Of a DNA stretch of 64,000 bases, positions 21,241 to 33,374 are shown one piece after another. Where the stretch lies: NCBI GenBank assembly GCA_031835245.1, contig JAVKOQ010000004.1, positions 372,001 through 436,000 of the forward strand. Direction: 5' to 3'. A model generated the notes under the pieces. It did not search any database, was not told the origin of the DNA, and saw only the letters and a list, made by a program, of their open reading frames with translations. Source of the stretch: Balamuthia mandrillaris (taxonomy: Eukaryota > Discosea > Longamoebia > Balamuthiidae). Position 1 is the first letter of the stretch. Each line of letters opens with the position of its first letter. Both the position numbers and the translations under genes were made by a program.

Positions 21241-22113
21241 ATGACAAAAATTTATTCTTATCCTTTAGATTCGAATTTTAAATTTAACAACGCTACTTTT
21301 GTTTTAGGTTCTTTTGAATCTTTTCACATTGGTCATCAAAAATTAATTCAAAAAGCCAAAGAACTATCAGATACAGTAGTTGTGTGTATGATTAAAAATC
21401 CAATTAAATTACCTAAAAGCAATGGATTTGTATTTTCTGATTTGGATTCCAGAATTTATGCTTTAGCAAATCAAGAAATTAAAAATATTTTGCTTATAGA
21501 TTTTAATGAAGAGATTCAAAATATGACTGGCAATAATTTTATAGATTCTTTAATCAATTCAGGTGCTAGCTCTTTTGTTATTGGTAAAGACTTTAAATTC
21601 GGTCGCTTTGGGCAGTGAAATGCTTCAATTTTAAAGGAATATTTTCAAAACACCCATATAATAGAACACATAAAAGACAGCCAACAAGGAATAAAAATTT
21701 CTACAAAATTTTTGAAAGAAAATTTAAATTTTGGAGAAATTAGTTTACTTAATTCACTACTTACAGAAAACTATAAAATAAAAGTAACTTTAGATTCTGA
21801 GAAAAAATTTCAGTGACCTGATGAAATTGAAAAATTACACACGGGAATTTATATAGCCAACTTTTTATCAACAAAAGATTCAGAAAAGTACCACGGAATT
21901 TTAAAAATAGACTTTAAAAAACCTTCAATTGCAGAACTAATTTTGTTTGATTTACTTCAAATTGAAGGAACTCTTTTAGGTTTTGTTGAAATAGTAAAAG
22001 AAATTCGATTAGTAATTCAATCAAAGAATAATGAATTGACAAATTCTGACATAAAAACAGCCAAAGAATATCATTTAGAACAACTAAGAGCGCTTAAAAA
22101 AACTTCAAATTAA
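21241..22113 (+). CDS. ribF: Riboflavin kinase/FAD synthetase, divergent
   Basis: 290 aa. The N-terminal nucleotidyltransferase half has LGSFESFHIGHQKLI (ATP-binding HxGH) and VIGKDFKFGRFGQ, typical of the FAD synthetase module. The C-terminal half has the position and ending of a flavokinase domain (TGIYIANF, KEIR, KTAKEYH), but I do not see the PTAN motif that binds ATP/Mg; the region reads KFQWPDEIEKLHTG. It may make FAD from imported FMN only. No ribosome-binding site is evident, so it is probably coupled to the HAD gene upstream. Confidence 0.8.
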
Positions 22114-22117
22114 CAAA

Positions 22118-22130
22118 TATAATTTATAAT
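22118..22130 (+). promoter_or_regulatory. Two overlapping -10 boxes for the lipoprotein gene
   Basis: TATAAT at 22118-22123 and again at 22125-22130. The second ends 10 bp before the ATG, so transcription would begin at or within a few bases of the start codon. Confidence 0.6.
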
Positions 22131-22140
22131 TTATTGCACT

Positions 22141-23781
22141 ATGAAAAAAAAGAGACTTTATTTAATATCAACTTTAGCATTTTCAACAATTTTATTAGCT
22201 ATTTCTTGTGGTAAAAATCAAACTACTCCTGTAGGCACACAACCAATAGATAATACCAAGCCTGAAGATTCATCAGCAAATCAAAGTTCTGATTTAAATA
22301 ATAGAAAAAAAGATGAATCACAAGAACAAGGAAACACTATGGCTGGAAATACAAATAATACTTCTCCAGAAGCACGAGCTACAGAAAATCAAACAAAACC
22401 ACCAACAAATCCTGCAAATGATATGGCTACCATGCTAGAACAAAACAAACCAGTAGATGACCAACAACATCCACCAAAAGAAGAAGAAAAAAGAAGTCAA
22501 ATCACCAAAACTAAAGAAGAATTATTAGCAGAAGAAAAGAAAAATAAAAAGATTCAAAATACTCTAGAAGTAGATTTTTTTAAATTAGATAATGACTTTT
22601 TAATTGCTCATACACAAAAATCTTTTGACACTACAACCGCTTTAAATAAGTTCAAATCAGATGAATACAAAAATTTTGACTATAGTAGTTTCGTTTCTAA
22701 ATTAACTTCAAATGATGAAGAATTTAAACAAAAATATAATGCAAAATTAGATTTTACAAGTGCTGAAGAAGATAAAACTAAAAAGATACTAAAAAATGTA
22801 AAATTATCTGTTATTTCTAAGTCAAATCCTTTATTTTCAAAGAACAAAAATATCAATATTTATTGAGAAAATTTAAAAATAGAAAAATTACAAACTTCAG
22901 AACCAAATATATTAGTACAAACTCCAGTTGCTGAATTAAAACAACTTTTTCCTTCATTTGTAGCTTTTAGTTTACTATTTTCAAACGCTACAGAAGGTGT
23001 ATTTAATAATTTGTATAATTCTGAAGAAAGCATCATAAATATTCCTTCTATTCCAAGGATTAATTTAGGTTTAACAAGTGAATTTCTTAAAGTAAAACAA
23101 GAAGATACCAATAATGATAGAAACAAACAATATCAAATTAAAATTGAAAAAGTGAAGTTTGATGATTTTACAGGTGAGTTATGGCTGGAAGTTAAATTGT
23201 ACACATTAGAAAGCGACGGAACTGCTTATTACAAACAATACTATTTTGACAATTTTAGAAAATGAAATCCAAAATCTGATTTTAAATTTCAATTAAATCC
23301 TTCTTCATCTGATTTTAAAAAAACAGGCACATTTAAACAAATTGTCAAAAAATACAAAACAGAATTAGGAAATAAAAACAGTGTAAATATCACAGATAAA
23401 AACCAATTAAATCTTCTAAAAACTTTTATTATTGATAACCTTACACTAACTTTTCCAGAAACAGAAAAGGTTTACTCATTAAATAATTTTAAAATTTCTA
23501 ACTATCAAGCATCTGACCCTCAAAAACCAAAAGAAAAATTTATTATTTATCCTTTAATTTCCTTTATAAATTCCAATTCTGTAGCTGATTCTAGCACTTT
23601 TAAAATTGAAAAACAAAACGATAAATATCTGTTAAATATTAATTCAGATATTAATATTTATCCTCTCACATTAGATCATTTTTCTACACTAAAGGACATT
23701 TCTAGTACTTCTGCTTCACCTGTTCCATTCAAGGTAACATCATCGATTGATGTATCTGATATTATAAAAACAAACCAATAA
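22141..23781 (+). CDS. Surface lipoprotein of unknown function
   Basis: 546 aa with a signal peptide and lipobox (LLAISC). Residues ~25-125 are a disordered Asn/Gln/Thr/Pro/Glu-rich linker, followed by a more structured region without recognisable motifs (KLDNDFLIAHTQKSF, GLTSEFLKVKQ, DFTGELWLEVKLY). I do not recognise the family; the layout (lipid anchor, unstructured stalk, globular head) is that of many mycoplasma surface antigens. No ribosome-binding site is visible and the -10 box is very close, pointing to a leaderless message. A strong terminator follows. Confidence 0.85.
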
Positions 23782-23783
23782 TA

Positions 23784-23825
23784 AAATAAAATCTACTGAA
23801 CTTAATGTTTTAGTAGATTTTATTT
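23784..23825. terminator. Terminator between lipoprotein gene and alaS
   Basis: A perfect 14-bp stem (23784-23797 and 23812-23825) with a 14-nt loop. T-rich on the 3' side. Confidence 0.8.
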
Positions 23826-23857
23826 GCTAAAATTTAATTAAAAATTTAAAGGAAATT

Positions 23858-26521
23858 ATGAACTCAAAATTAACTTCAAAACAAATTAGACAATTATGAC
23901 TTGACTTTTTTAAATCTAAAAACCATTTAGAAGTTGAAAGTAAATCTTTAGTTCCTGAAAATGATCCTTCATTATTGTGAATAAATTCAGGTGTTGCAAC
24001 TCTAAAAGATTATTTTTCAGGTAAAAAAGTACCACCTAGTAAAAGACTTACTAATTCTCAAAAATCTTTAAGAACTAATGATATTGAAAATGTGGGAATT
24101 ACTTCTAGACATCATACAATGTTTGAAATGCTAGGAAATTTTTCTATTGGAGATTATTTCAAAAAAGAAGCAATTGAATATGCTTTTGAGTTTCTTACCA
24201 AAGTTTTAAAATTTGACGTTAATAAGCTTTATTTTACTTATTTTCTAGAAGATTTAGATACTAAAGACTATTGATTAAAATTAGGAATAAAAGAAGAACA
24301 TTTGATAGCAGGAAATAGAAAAACTAATTTTTGAGATATGGGTATTGGTCCATGCGGTCCTTGTACAGAAATTTTCTACGATCGTGGTTCAAAGTATGAT
24401 TCAAGAGGTATTGAATTATTAAAAGAAGACATTGAAAATGATAGATTTATTGAAATCTGGAACATTGTTTTTTCACAATTTAATAACGATGGAGAAAATA
24501 ATTACACACCTTTAATTAGTAAAAATATTGATACTGGTGCAGGTTTAGAAAGAATTGTTTCCATTTTACAAGATGGACCAACTAACTTTGATACTGATTT
24601 ATTTCTTCCTATTATTCATCAAATAGAAAAAATGACTTCTTTTAGATATGATATTGAAAATTACTTCAAAAAAGAAGAAAAACAATCAAAAATTAATTCA
24701 TATTTTAAAATAATTGCTGATCACATTAGAGCTGTTGTAAATGCCATAAATGACGGTGTTGAACCTTCAAATACCTTTAGAGGTTATATCATAAGACGAC
24801 TAATAAGAAGAGCATATAGAACAGGGAAAAAACTAGGAATTAAAGAAGCATTTTTATATAAATTAGTTAATGTTGTTAAAAACACTTTAATTTATGACAT
24901 TGATGTTGACAGAGTAAGTGAAGTAATCAAAAAAGAAGAATTACTTTTTGAAAAAACCATTGAAAATGGTGAAATATTACTTCAAAAAGAAATTGAAAAA
25001 AATAATAAACAATTTGATTTTGCTGTGGCTTTTAAACTTTTTGAAACTTTTGGTTTTCCAATTGAATTAACTCAAGAAATTCTTGCTGAAAAAAATATTG
25101 AATTAGATATGGATCAATTTAAAATTTATCAAGAAAGACATGCTCAACTTTCTATGGGTGAAAAAGAATTAGGAATGAAAAAAACTGTTAATTCATTAGC
25201 ATTAGTTAAGGATCAAATTTCACAATTTATAGGTTATTCCCATTTAAAAGCTAAAGCAAAAATAGTATTTTTAGCTGATGAAGAACAAGAAATCGAACAA
25301 TCTTCAGAGCATCAAGAATCTTATGTGATTTTTGATCAAACTCCTTTTTACGCTACTGCAGGTGGTCAAAAACACGATCAAGGTTGAATAGTTCAAAACA
25401 ATAATAAAATTAAAATTAAACAAGTGTTCAAAGACAAATTTTTAAATCATGTTCATATTCTTGAAGGTGTTTTAGACAAAAATCAAGAAGTATTTCTTGA
25501 AGTTGATGAAGTAAACAGAAGAAATCTTGAAAGAAATCATTCTTCAACTCACCTTCTTTTTAAATCATTAAGAGAACAATACGGAGCACAAATAAAACAA
25601 TTAGGTTCTGATAACAATGAAGAAAGATTAACTTTTGATTTTCCTTTAGATAAAAAACCTACTCAAAAAGAATTAAATCAAATTCAAAATCGTGTAAATT
25701 CTTATATAAAAGAAGATGTTGAAAGACATTATTTAGAAACTTCAATCAAAGAAGCTGAAAAATTAAACGCTGTTATGACACTTGAAGAAGCAGAATATAT
25801 GGACCCTAAAAATGTTAGATTAGTTCAATTTAAAGGGATTACAACTGATTTATGTGGTGGTACCCATATAGCAAAAACTAGTTTAATTGAAAGATTTAAA
25901 ATAGTTTCTTGTCAAAATAAAGGAAGTGGAGTTTTCAGAATTAGAGCAATTACAACAAATGAAAAAATTTCTTCATATTGTTTTGAAGCTTTTAAAGAGC
26001 ATTGAGACACTCTTATGAAATTATGAGATAAAAATCATCAATTAGATTCTACATATCGTGGGGTTTCTTCCTTGAATTTTAGTGATGATTGAGAATTAAG
26101 GCTAAACGAAATCGAACAATATCTTGAAAAAGCAAAAGCTGATAATAAAATATTGCAAAAAAAAGCTTCATTAGCAAAGGAAAATGTAGAATTTAAACTT
26201 GATTCAGCTAATATTTTAGAATTAGAAAATAGACAAATTTATCTTGATTTAAATGTAGATAGTGTTCATAATTTAAAACTACTAGCAGTAAATCTAAGAG
26301 AAAAATATACTAATATAGATTTTGTTTTAGGACAACATCAAAATATGCGTTTATTAATCACAATTGCTTCAAAAAACAAGCAATCTCGCAATATTTTTGA
26401 AGAACTAAACTCACTAAATTCAATTAAAGGTGGTGGAAGTGATATTTTAGTCCAAGCTAATATGGTTTGAGAACCTGAAGTGGTTTCTAAAATCAAACAA
26501 ATATTACAAAATCCTTCATAA
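23858..26521 (+). CDS. alaS: Alanine-tRNA ligase
   Basis: 887 aa, full length. Class II catalytic core at the N-terminus ([36 protein letters not shown]), then the editing domain with zinc-type motifs [12 protein letters not shown] and LCGGTH, and a C-terminal DHHA1-like domain ending in [20 protein letters not shown] precedes the ATG by 5 bp. All breaks in the standard-code reading are TGA Trp codons in one frame. Confidence 0.96.
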
Positions 26522-26536
26522 AAGAAGGATTTTTTC
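26508..26536 (+). terminator. alaS terminator
   Basis: A 10-bp stem AAAATCCTTC/GAAGGATTTT with a 6-nt loop and T run; the left arm overlaps the alaS stop codon region. Confidence 0.85.
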
Positions 26537-26598
26537 AAATATTATTTTTTTACATTATTAAATATATAATTAAAACATTATAAAATCAAGGCATTATT

Positions 26599-27740
26599 AT
26601 GGAAGATAGATTTAAGTACCTTTGTGATTTAAGTTGAATGTTTTTTGGCAAAGAAAGAATAGCAAAAACTGAATTTGTAGAATCTTGTTTTTTAGAAAAT
26701 ATTAGAATTACTGATGCATTTCCAACAGACGAAAATGGAGTTCAACTTTATACAGTTATTTTAGAAAAAACTATTTTTAGTCCACAAAATAAATTATTAG
26801 GTAAGATAATTCAAAATAATGAAGTTATAGCTGATGTAGTTGGAATTTGTAAAAATAGTTTTATTCATTTGCTTCAAGAAAAAGAAGGTAAATATCTGGA
26901 TTTAGAATTACCTATTACATTAGTAGCCTATAATAAAACAGAATTTTGTTTTGGCTGAAAGACAGAAAAAAATCTGTGTTTAACCAAGAATATATGAATA
27001 TTTTGAATATTCAAATTCAAGAAAACATTAAAAATTTCTGATCTAATCCCTATATAAATTCTGATTTGGATTATGAAGAAACACCTGTATATGTTGAATT
27101 AGTAAATCAAATAAAAACAAGAAAGCAATCAGAAAATCAGACTTTAGTAAATCACTTTTTAATAAAGAAAAATCACGACTTATTAGATGATATTCAAATT
27201 AAACACTTTAATAATTTGTACAATAATCGAGAATTTTTTAAATCAATTCTTGACAAAAATGATATCGCTTCTCAATTTTTAAAAGTAATACTTTCTTATA
27301 GCAAAATTACATATGCTATTGAAAAAAACAATTATGTAAATAATGCTAAGTTTGATATCTTTATTGACATTAGTGTTTCTGAATTAATAGATTTAAATTA
27401 TTTAGTTTTAGTTGGTATTGTTTTAAATCCAAATGCAATTTTTATATTTGGTCAAAGAATAAGCAAGAATAAATATATTATAAAAGTTTATTCCAAAGAT
27501 ATGGCACAAGCAGAAAAAGATATTCGCATTATTTTAAAAAATGATATGTTTCAAGATATGAAAATAGAAACTTACAATTTTGATTCAGAAGTTTTTAAAT
27601 TCTCATTTGCAATTTCTTTTGAAATTGATCACTCATCAACAATGCATTTTGATCAAGAAATAATTAGTAAAATAGAAAATATATTCAAAAATCATTTCGA
27701 TAAGAAAAGACAACGAAAATGAAAAGGATTATCGCGTTAG
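26599..27740 (+). CDS. Unknown conserved-position protein, split by a -1 shift at A7
   Basis: The first frame (from the ATG at 26599) codes for about 120 plausible residues up to CFGWKTEK, then at a run of seven A (26966-26972) the sensible reading moves back one base and continues (SVFNQEYMNILNIQ and on) to TAG at 27738-27740; together about 380 aa. In the original frame translation would end at 27055-27057. Alternatively there are two genes, the second starting at ATG 26994, but that ATG has no ribosome-binding site. I do not recognise the family; the second half has a repeated alpha/beta pattern. It lies between alaS and ruvX and overlaps ruvX by 22 bp. Confidence 0.6.
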
Positions 27741-28131
27741 ATTTAGGAAGTAAAAGTTGTGGTTTTGCAATTTCTGATGCTCTTAGAATTACATCTCAAC
27801 CACTTGAAAATTTTCAGTTTAAAGAACATAAACTTGAACTAGTAATTGAAAAATTAAAAGATTATTTTGAAAAATATGAAATTGAACTAGTTTTAATTGG
27901 TTATCCTTTAAGTATGCAATTAAATCAAACAAAAAGTTCTAAAAGAGTTGATTATTTTGTCAATCTTTTCAAAACACATTTTGATATTCCTATAAAATTA
28001 GTAGATGAAAGACAAACTACTAAAAAAGCTCATAGTATAATGATTGAACAAGGTTTGAGTAGACAAAAAAGAAAAAAAATAAGGATAAATTAGCTGCTCA
28101 ATTAATATTAGATGATTATTTAAATCAATAA
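27719..28131 (+). CDS. ruvX: Putative pre-16S rRNA nuclease RuvX/YqgF, apparent -1 shift near the end
   Basis: 137 aa once the frame is followed. RNase H-like fold: [17 protein letters not shown] (first Asp), [19 protein letters not shown] (second acidic pair), [17 protein letters not shown]. After that, at a run of eight A (28072-28079), the written frame ends at TAG (28091-28093), while one base back it reads the expected family ending [15 protein letters not shown] to TAA at 28129-28131. The third catalytic Asp is in this ending, so the break would matter. The ATG overlaps the upstream gene. Confidence 0.85.
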
Positions 28132-28154
28132 AAAGAAGAAAAAAGAAGGAAAAT

Positions 28155-28730
28155 ATGAAATTAATAGTTGGCTTAGGAAATCCAGGTCCACAATATGAAT
28201 TAACCAAACATAATGTAGGTTTTAGAGTTATTGATAAATTAGCTCAAAGCTTAAAAACTGATTTTATTAACTGACGTTCTATTGGATTAATTATTAAAAC
28301 TCAAGATTATATTTTGGCAAAGCCATTAACTTATATGAATCAGTCAGGATTATTAGTTAGTGAGCTTGTGAAATTTTATAAAATAAATATAGATGATATT
28401 TTGATAGTTTATGATGATATGGATTTTAATGTTGGTCAAGCAATTATGAGAACAAATGGCTCTTCTGCAGGACATAATGGTTTAAAAGATATTTTTAGAA
28501 TGTTACAAACTCAAGAAATTAAAAGACTAAAAATTGGTATTTCTCGTGATAAAAATAGTAAAAATTATGTTTTAACTCCATTTGATCCAATACAAGAAGC
28601 AATAATTAAAAAAGTCATTGATGATTGTGCAGATATCCTACTTTATTATTTATATAATGACTTCCGAAAAGCAATAGAAAAATTTAATGTTAAACAAAAT
28701 CAACAAAAAAATAACATTACTAGCAGTTAG
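28155..28730 (+). CDS. pth: Peptidyl-tRNA hydrolase
   Basis: 191 aa. It frees tRNA from peptidyl-tRNA that falls off ribosomes. [21 protein letters not shown] (Asn and catalytic His), [32 protein letters not shown]. Upstream AAGAAGGAAAA is a good ribosome-binding site. The last 44 bp overlap tilS in another frame. Confidence 0.95.
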
Positions 28731-29564
28731 TGGTGGTCCAGATTCAATGTTTTTGTTGAACAAATTAAAAAACAAAAACATTGTGGCTGCTCATGTTAAT
28801 TATCATTTAAGAGCTGATTCAAATGTTGATCAACAAATAGTTGAAAAGTTTTGCCAAAAACATAAAATTAAATTAGAAATATTATCATCTGAAAAAAATA
28901 TGAAGATTATCAAAATATTCAACACCAAGCTAGATTAATTCGTTATCATTTTTTTAGTCAAATTTACAAAAAATACAATTGCAAACAATTAATAATTGCA
29001 CATCAAAAAGATGATTTTATAGAAACTGTTTTTCTTCAGAAAATGAAGAAAAAAGAAGTAAATTATTGAGGTATAAAGAAGAAAAATTTTCTTTATAATA
29101 TGAATATCACCAGAATTTTTTTGTTCAAATATTTTAAAGAAGAAATAATTAATTTATTAAACAAAAAAAACATTCATTTTGCTATTGATTCTTCAAATAG
29201 TAAAGATATTTATCAAAGAAATAAAATCAGACATAAATTAGCAACAAAATCCAAAATTTGAAAAAATTTATTTATTTTAAAATATAGATTTTTAAATATA
29301 ATTAAAATAATTAAATTTATTAGAATCAATTTTTTACTTTCTAAATGAGAAAAAAGCAATTTTGACATTAGTTTTTTTGAAAAAATGAAGCAAAAATCTC
29401 AAATTTTATATTTTTTTATTCATAAATATTATTTTGATATAAATATAACAAAGGATAAATTAAAATCTATAGAGAGTTTTTTATTAGCAAAAGAAAGATC
29501 AGGAAGATATTTATTAAAAAAAGATGTTTTTTTAGTTAAAAAACAATATAGAATAATTTTATAG
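28687..29564 (+). CDS. tilS: tRNA(Ile)-lysidine synthase, apparent -1 shift
   Basis: 292 aa once the frame is followed. An N-type ATP pyrophosphatase with the PP-loop [10 protein letters not shown] that makes lysidine in the CAU-anticodon tRNA-Ile, an essential step for reading AUA. HVNYHLRADS and IIAHQKDDFIET are typical. At A7 (28892-28898) the written frame continues to TAA at 28936-28938; one base back it reads YEDYQNIQHQARLIRYHFF, the expected family sequence, and stays open to TAG at 29562-29564. C-terminal part short and divergent compared with non-mycoplasma TilS. The start lies inside pth. Confidence 0.85.
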
Positions 29565-29586
29565 ATCAAAAAAGCTCTTTTTATTT

Positions 29587-29592
29587 TATAAT
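29587..29592 (+). promoter_or_regulatory. ftsH -10 box
   Basis: TATAAT 32 bp before the ftsH ATG, giving a leader of about 26 nt with its own AAAGGAAA site. Confidence 0.7.
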
Positions 29593-29624
29593 ATTATGAC
29601 TAATAACCAGGAAAGGAAACTACT

Positions 29625-31804
29625 ATGGCAAAAAAACCCTTGAACAGAAGCTATTTTAGATACATTTTTGGAGCAATAATTATAGGTATAATAGCGGCAT
29701 TTATTATATACCGTCTTCTTTTGCCGTCTCCAATTATTAAATCTATTAGCTATTTTGATAATCAAGTCAAAACAAACGCTGCATCTACAATAGATGAACA
29801 TTTTTTTGATCAGTTAGTTATGATGTAGAAAATTTTAGAATTAAAGTTGTTAACAATACTGGAGCTGCGAATTTTGCTCCTGAAATTTATCAAGTAATTG
29901 CAAACCCATATACAATAAATAGATATATAGGATCGTTAGTTCATTCCGCCGATAGCCAAGTTCCTTTAAGTGTTCAAGTTACACAAGCTACACAAAGCCC
30001 TTATGTTCTACAAAATACAAATAGTTTAAAAGATTTTATTGCTAATATACAAACAGTAGCCTCAAGCAAAAACTTTGTTTTAGGATCTGATTGAAAAACT
30101 CAAGTTACAAATATTTTTAATATTTTAGATGGTAAATTAGGTGTTGTTAATACTGACAAAACAAGACCAAACTTTTTTGTTGCTTATATTTTACCTTTAC
30201 TACCATATATTTTCTTTATTATTATGTTTTACTTTATTTGAAGAAGTTACAGATCTTCAAATTCAGGTGCAGGAGGGTTCTTCAATCCAGGGAAAAACCA
30301 AGCTATTAAAATTACTTCAGATAAAAGATTTTCAGATGTTGCTGGAAATATAGAAGTAAAAGAAGAAATTGAAGAATTTGTTGATTATTTAAGAAATCCT
30401 AAAAAATATGCATCAGCTGGAGCAAAAATACCAAAAGGAATTTTATTAGGTGGTCCTCCAGGAACTGGAAAAACCTTAATTGCAAAAGCAACAGCTGGTG
30501 AAGCAAATGTTCCATTTTTCTTTATTTCTGCTTCTAATTTTGTTGAGTTGTACGTTGGAGTTGGAGCAAAAAGAGTTAGAGAATTATTCAAAGATGCACG
30601 TGCAGAAGCTCCGGCAATTATTTTTATTGATGAGTTAGATGCTATTGGTCGTTCAAGAGGTTCAGGAATTGGTGGAGGAAATGACGAAAGAGAACAAACA
30701 CTAAATCAATTGCTAGTCGAAATGGATGGTATGGTTGAAAACAGTGGTTTATTAATTATTGCTGCAACTAACAGAACAGATGTTTTAGACCCTGCTTTAA
30801 TGCGTCCAGGAAGATTTGATAGAACAGTTATAGTAAATTATCCTGATATTAAAGAAAGAGAAGAAATTTTAAAATTACACGCTAAAGGTAAAAGAATTTC
30901 TTCAAGTGTTCAATTTTCAAATGTAGCAAAAAGAACACCAGGATTTTCTGGTGCACAACTAGAAAATGTTATTAATGAAGCTACCTTACTTTCTGTTAGA
31001 GAAAAAACAGATGTTATAACTAATGAACAAATTGACGAAGCAATTGATAGAGTAATTGGTGGACCGGCAAAGAAAAACAGAGTAATTACTGAAGCAGAAA
31101 GAACTATGGTGGCTTATCATGAAGCAGGTCATGCTGTAGTAGGTGTTAAAATGAGGGCCGGAGCTAAAGTTCAAAAAATTACTATTATTCCTAGAGGTCA
31201 AGCAGGTGGTTATAATTTAATTCTTCCTGAAGAAGAAAAATATAATTCAACAAAATCCGAACTTTTAGCTACAATTGCTACTTTTATGGGTGGTAGAGCT
31301 TCTGAAGAAATTCAATATGGTAAAAATGAAATTTCAACAGGTGCTGCCAACGATATAGAGAAAGCTACAAAAATTGCAAGAAAAATGGTTACTGAATATG
31401 GAATGTCTTCTTTAGGTCCAATTCAGTATGAAGAAAATACAGGAAGCCCTTTCCTTGGTCGTGATTATGCAAAAAATACTTTATTTTCTTCAAATGTTGC
31501 ACATGAAATTGATATTCAAGTTAGAGAAATTATTTCAAAAGCATATTCTCAAGCATTAGAAATAATTAAAAATAATTTAGATCTTTTAGAATTAATTAAA
31601 GATACACTTTTAGAAAAAGAAACAATTGTTGCTGAAGAAATTGATTACTTAGTAAAACATATGAAACCTTTAGAAACTAAGGAAAAAGAAGCGGTTGTGA
31701 AAAAACCAGCAAATCAAATTTTAGAAGAAGTTCTTTCAGAATCTAAAGCTAAAAGAGAACAAAAAGAAGAAAAAGAAAACTCAAACAATGAAACAAATGA
31801 GTAA
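29625..31804 (+). CDS. ftsH: Membrane AAA+ metalloprotease FtsH, apparent -1 shift
   Basis: 726 aa once the frame is followed. N-terminal transmembrane helix (residues ~11-32), extracellular domain, second helix (YILPLLPYIFFIIMFYFIW), AAA domain (GGPPGTGKT, IIFIDELDAIG, the second region of homology with NRTDVLDPALMRPGRFD) and zinc protease motif HEAGHAVVG. The C-terminal tail is highly charged. Within the extracellular domain, at T7 (29801-29807), the written frame ends at TAG (29826-29828) after 67 residues; one base back it stays open to 31804. As FtsH is essential or nearly so in bacteria, the break is either a base-calling error or is bypassed. Confidence 0.9.
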
Positions 31805-31895
31805 AGTTAATATTTAAAATTCATTATAAAAAGCATTAAATTGTCTAATTTAATGTTCTTTTTATTAAAGTAAGAAATAAAATTAAAAGGAAAAC

Positions 31896-33374
31896 ATGTC
31901 TATAAATAAATTATCAGAGCAAGAATTAGTAAGGCAAAAAAAAGTTGAGTTATTAAATAAAAAAAACATTCCAGCTTATTCAGAAACTAAATTAGAAAAT
32001 ACTAATTGGCAAGAAGTAGTTGCTGAATTTAATGTTTTTAGTAAAGAAGAACTTGAACAAAAAAGTGTTATTATCAATGTTGCAGGTCGTATAGTTGCAA
32101 TGCGTGGACCTTTTATAATTATTAATAGTTATTTTGATAAAATTCAACTTTATTATGATAAAAAATTACTTCAAATCGAAGAAAATAAAGACTTATTTGA
32201 ACTTCTTGACTTGGGTGATATTATCCAAGCACAAGGTGTTGTTTTTAAAACTAAAACCAATGAATTGTCTTTAAAAGTAAATAAACTACAACTTCTTACT
32301 AAAGCTTTAAAACCCTTGCCTGATAAATTCCACGGAATTAATGATGTTGATGAAAAATATAGAAAACGTTATTTAGATTTAATCTCAAATCCAGAAACAA
32401 AACAAGTTTTTTTCACCAGAACAAAAATTATTTCTTTAATTAGACAGTTTTTAGATAACCTCAATTATATGGAAGTTACTACTCCGATTTTACAATCTTT
32501 ATTAACAGGAGCTAGCGCTCGTCCCTTTACTACTTTTTATAATTCGTTACATGCAAATTTTTATTTAAGAATAGCAACAGAATTACCACTTAAAAAATTA
32601 TTAGTAGGTGGTTTAGATCGAGTTTATGAAATTGGAAAAATCTTTAGAAATGAAGGAGTGGATACAACTCACAATCCTGAATTTACTTCAATAGAGTTTT
32701 ATGAGGCATATGCTAATTTAGAAACAATGATGGAAAGAACAGAAGCAATTTTCAAATTTTTAGTTGATAAATTAAACATTAAAAATAAAAAAATTGTTTT
32801 TGGTGAGTACGAAATTGATTTTAATTTACCATTTAATAAATTTGATTTAGTAGATAAAACTTCGGAAATTTTAGGAATTAATTTAAAAACACAATCATTT
32901 GAACAGTTAAAAGCTATTGCTCAAGCACACAATATCAAAATTGAAAAATTTTATCAATCAGGTCATATTATTAATGCTCTTTTTGAAGAATTTGTTGAAC
33001 CCAAACTTATTCAGCCAACTTTTGTTTATGGACATCCTATTGAAATTTCTCCATTAGCTAAAAAGGATGAAAAAGATCCTCGTTTCACACAAAGAGCAGA
33101 ACTTTTTATTGCTAAAAAAGAATTTGCTAATATGTTTAATGAATTAAATGATCCTGAGGATCAATTACAGCGTTTTGAAAATCAAATAAAAGAAAAAGAT
33201 TTAGGAAATGAAGAAGCAAATGAAATTGACTATGATTTTGTTGATTCTTTAAAATACGGAATGCCACCAGCTGGTGGCTGTGGAATAGGAATTGACAGAC
33301 TTGTAATGCTCTTAACTTCCAAAACATCTATTCGTGAAGTAATTTTATTTCCACAATTAAAGGCTAAAAAATAA
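31896..33374 (+). CDS. lysS: Lysine-tRNA ligase, class II
   Basis: 492 aa. N-terminal OB anticodon-binding domain, then the class II core: motif 2 KIFRNEGVDTTHNPEFTSIEFYEAY and motif 3 GGCGIGIDRLVMLL, which match LysS closely. AAAAGGAAA lies 5 bp before the ATG. The stop codon shares one base with the start of the next gene (TAATG), so the HAD gene is translationally coupled. Confidence 0.96.
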   Translation: MSINKLSEQELVRQKKVELLNKKNIPAYSETKLENTNWQEVVAEFNVFSKEELEQKSVIINVAGRIVAMRGPFIIINSYFDKIQLYYDKKLLQIEENKDLFELLDLGDIIQAQGVVFKTKTNELSLKVNKLQLLTKALKPLPDKFHGINDVDEKYRKRYLDLISNPETKQVFFTRTKIISLIRQFLDNLNYMEVTTPILQSLLTGASARPFTTFYNSLHANFYLRIATELPLKKLLVGGLDRVYEIGKIFRNEGVDTTHNPEFTSIEFYEAYANLETMMERTEAIFKFLVDKLNIKNKKIVFGEYEIDFNLPFNKFDLVDKTSEILGINLKTQSFEQLKAIAQAHNIKIEKFYQSGHIINALFEEFVEPKLIQPTFVYGHPIEISPLAKKDEKDPRFTQRAELFIAKKEFANMFNELNDPEDQLQRFENQIKEKDLGNEEANEIDYDFVDSLKYGMPPAGGCGIGIDRLVMLLTSKTSIREVILFPQLKAKK

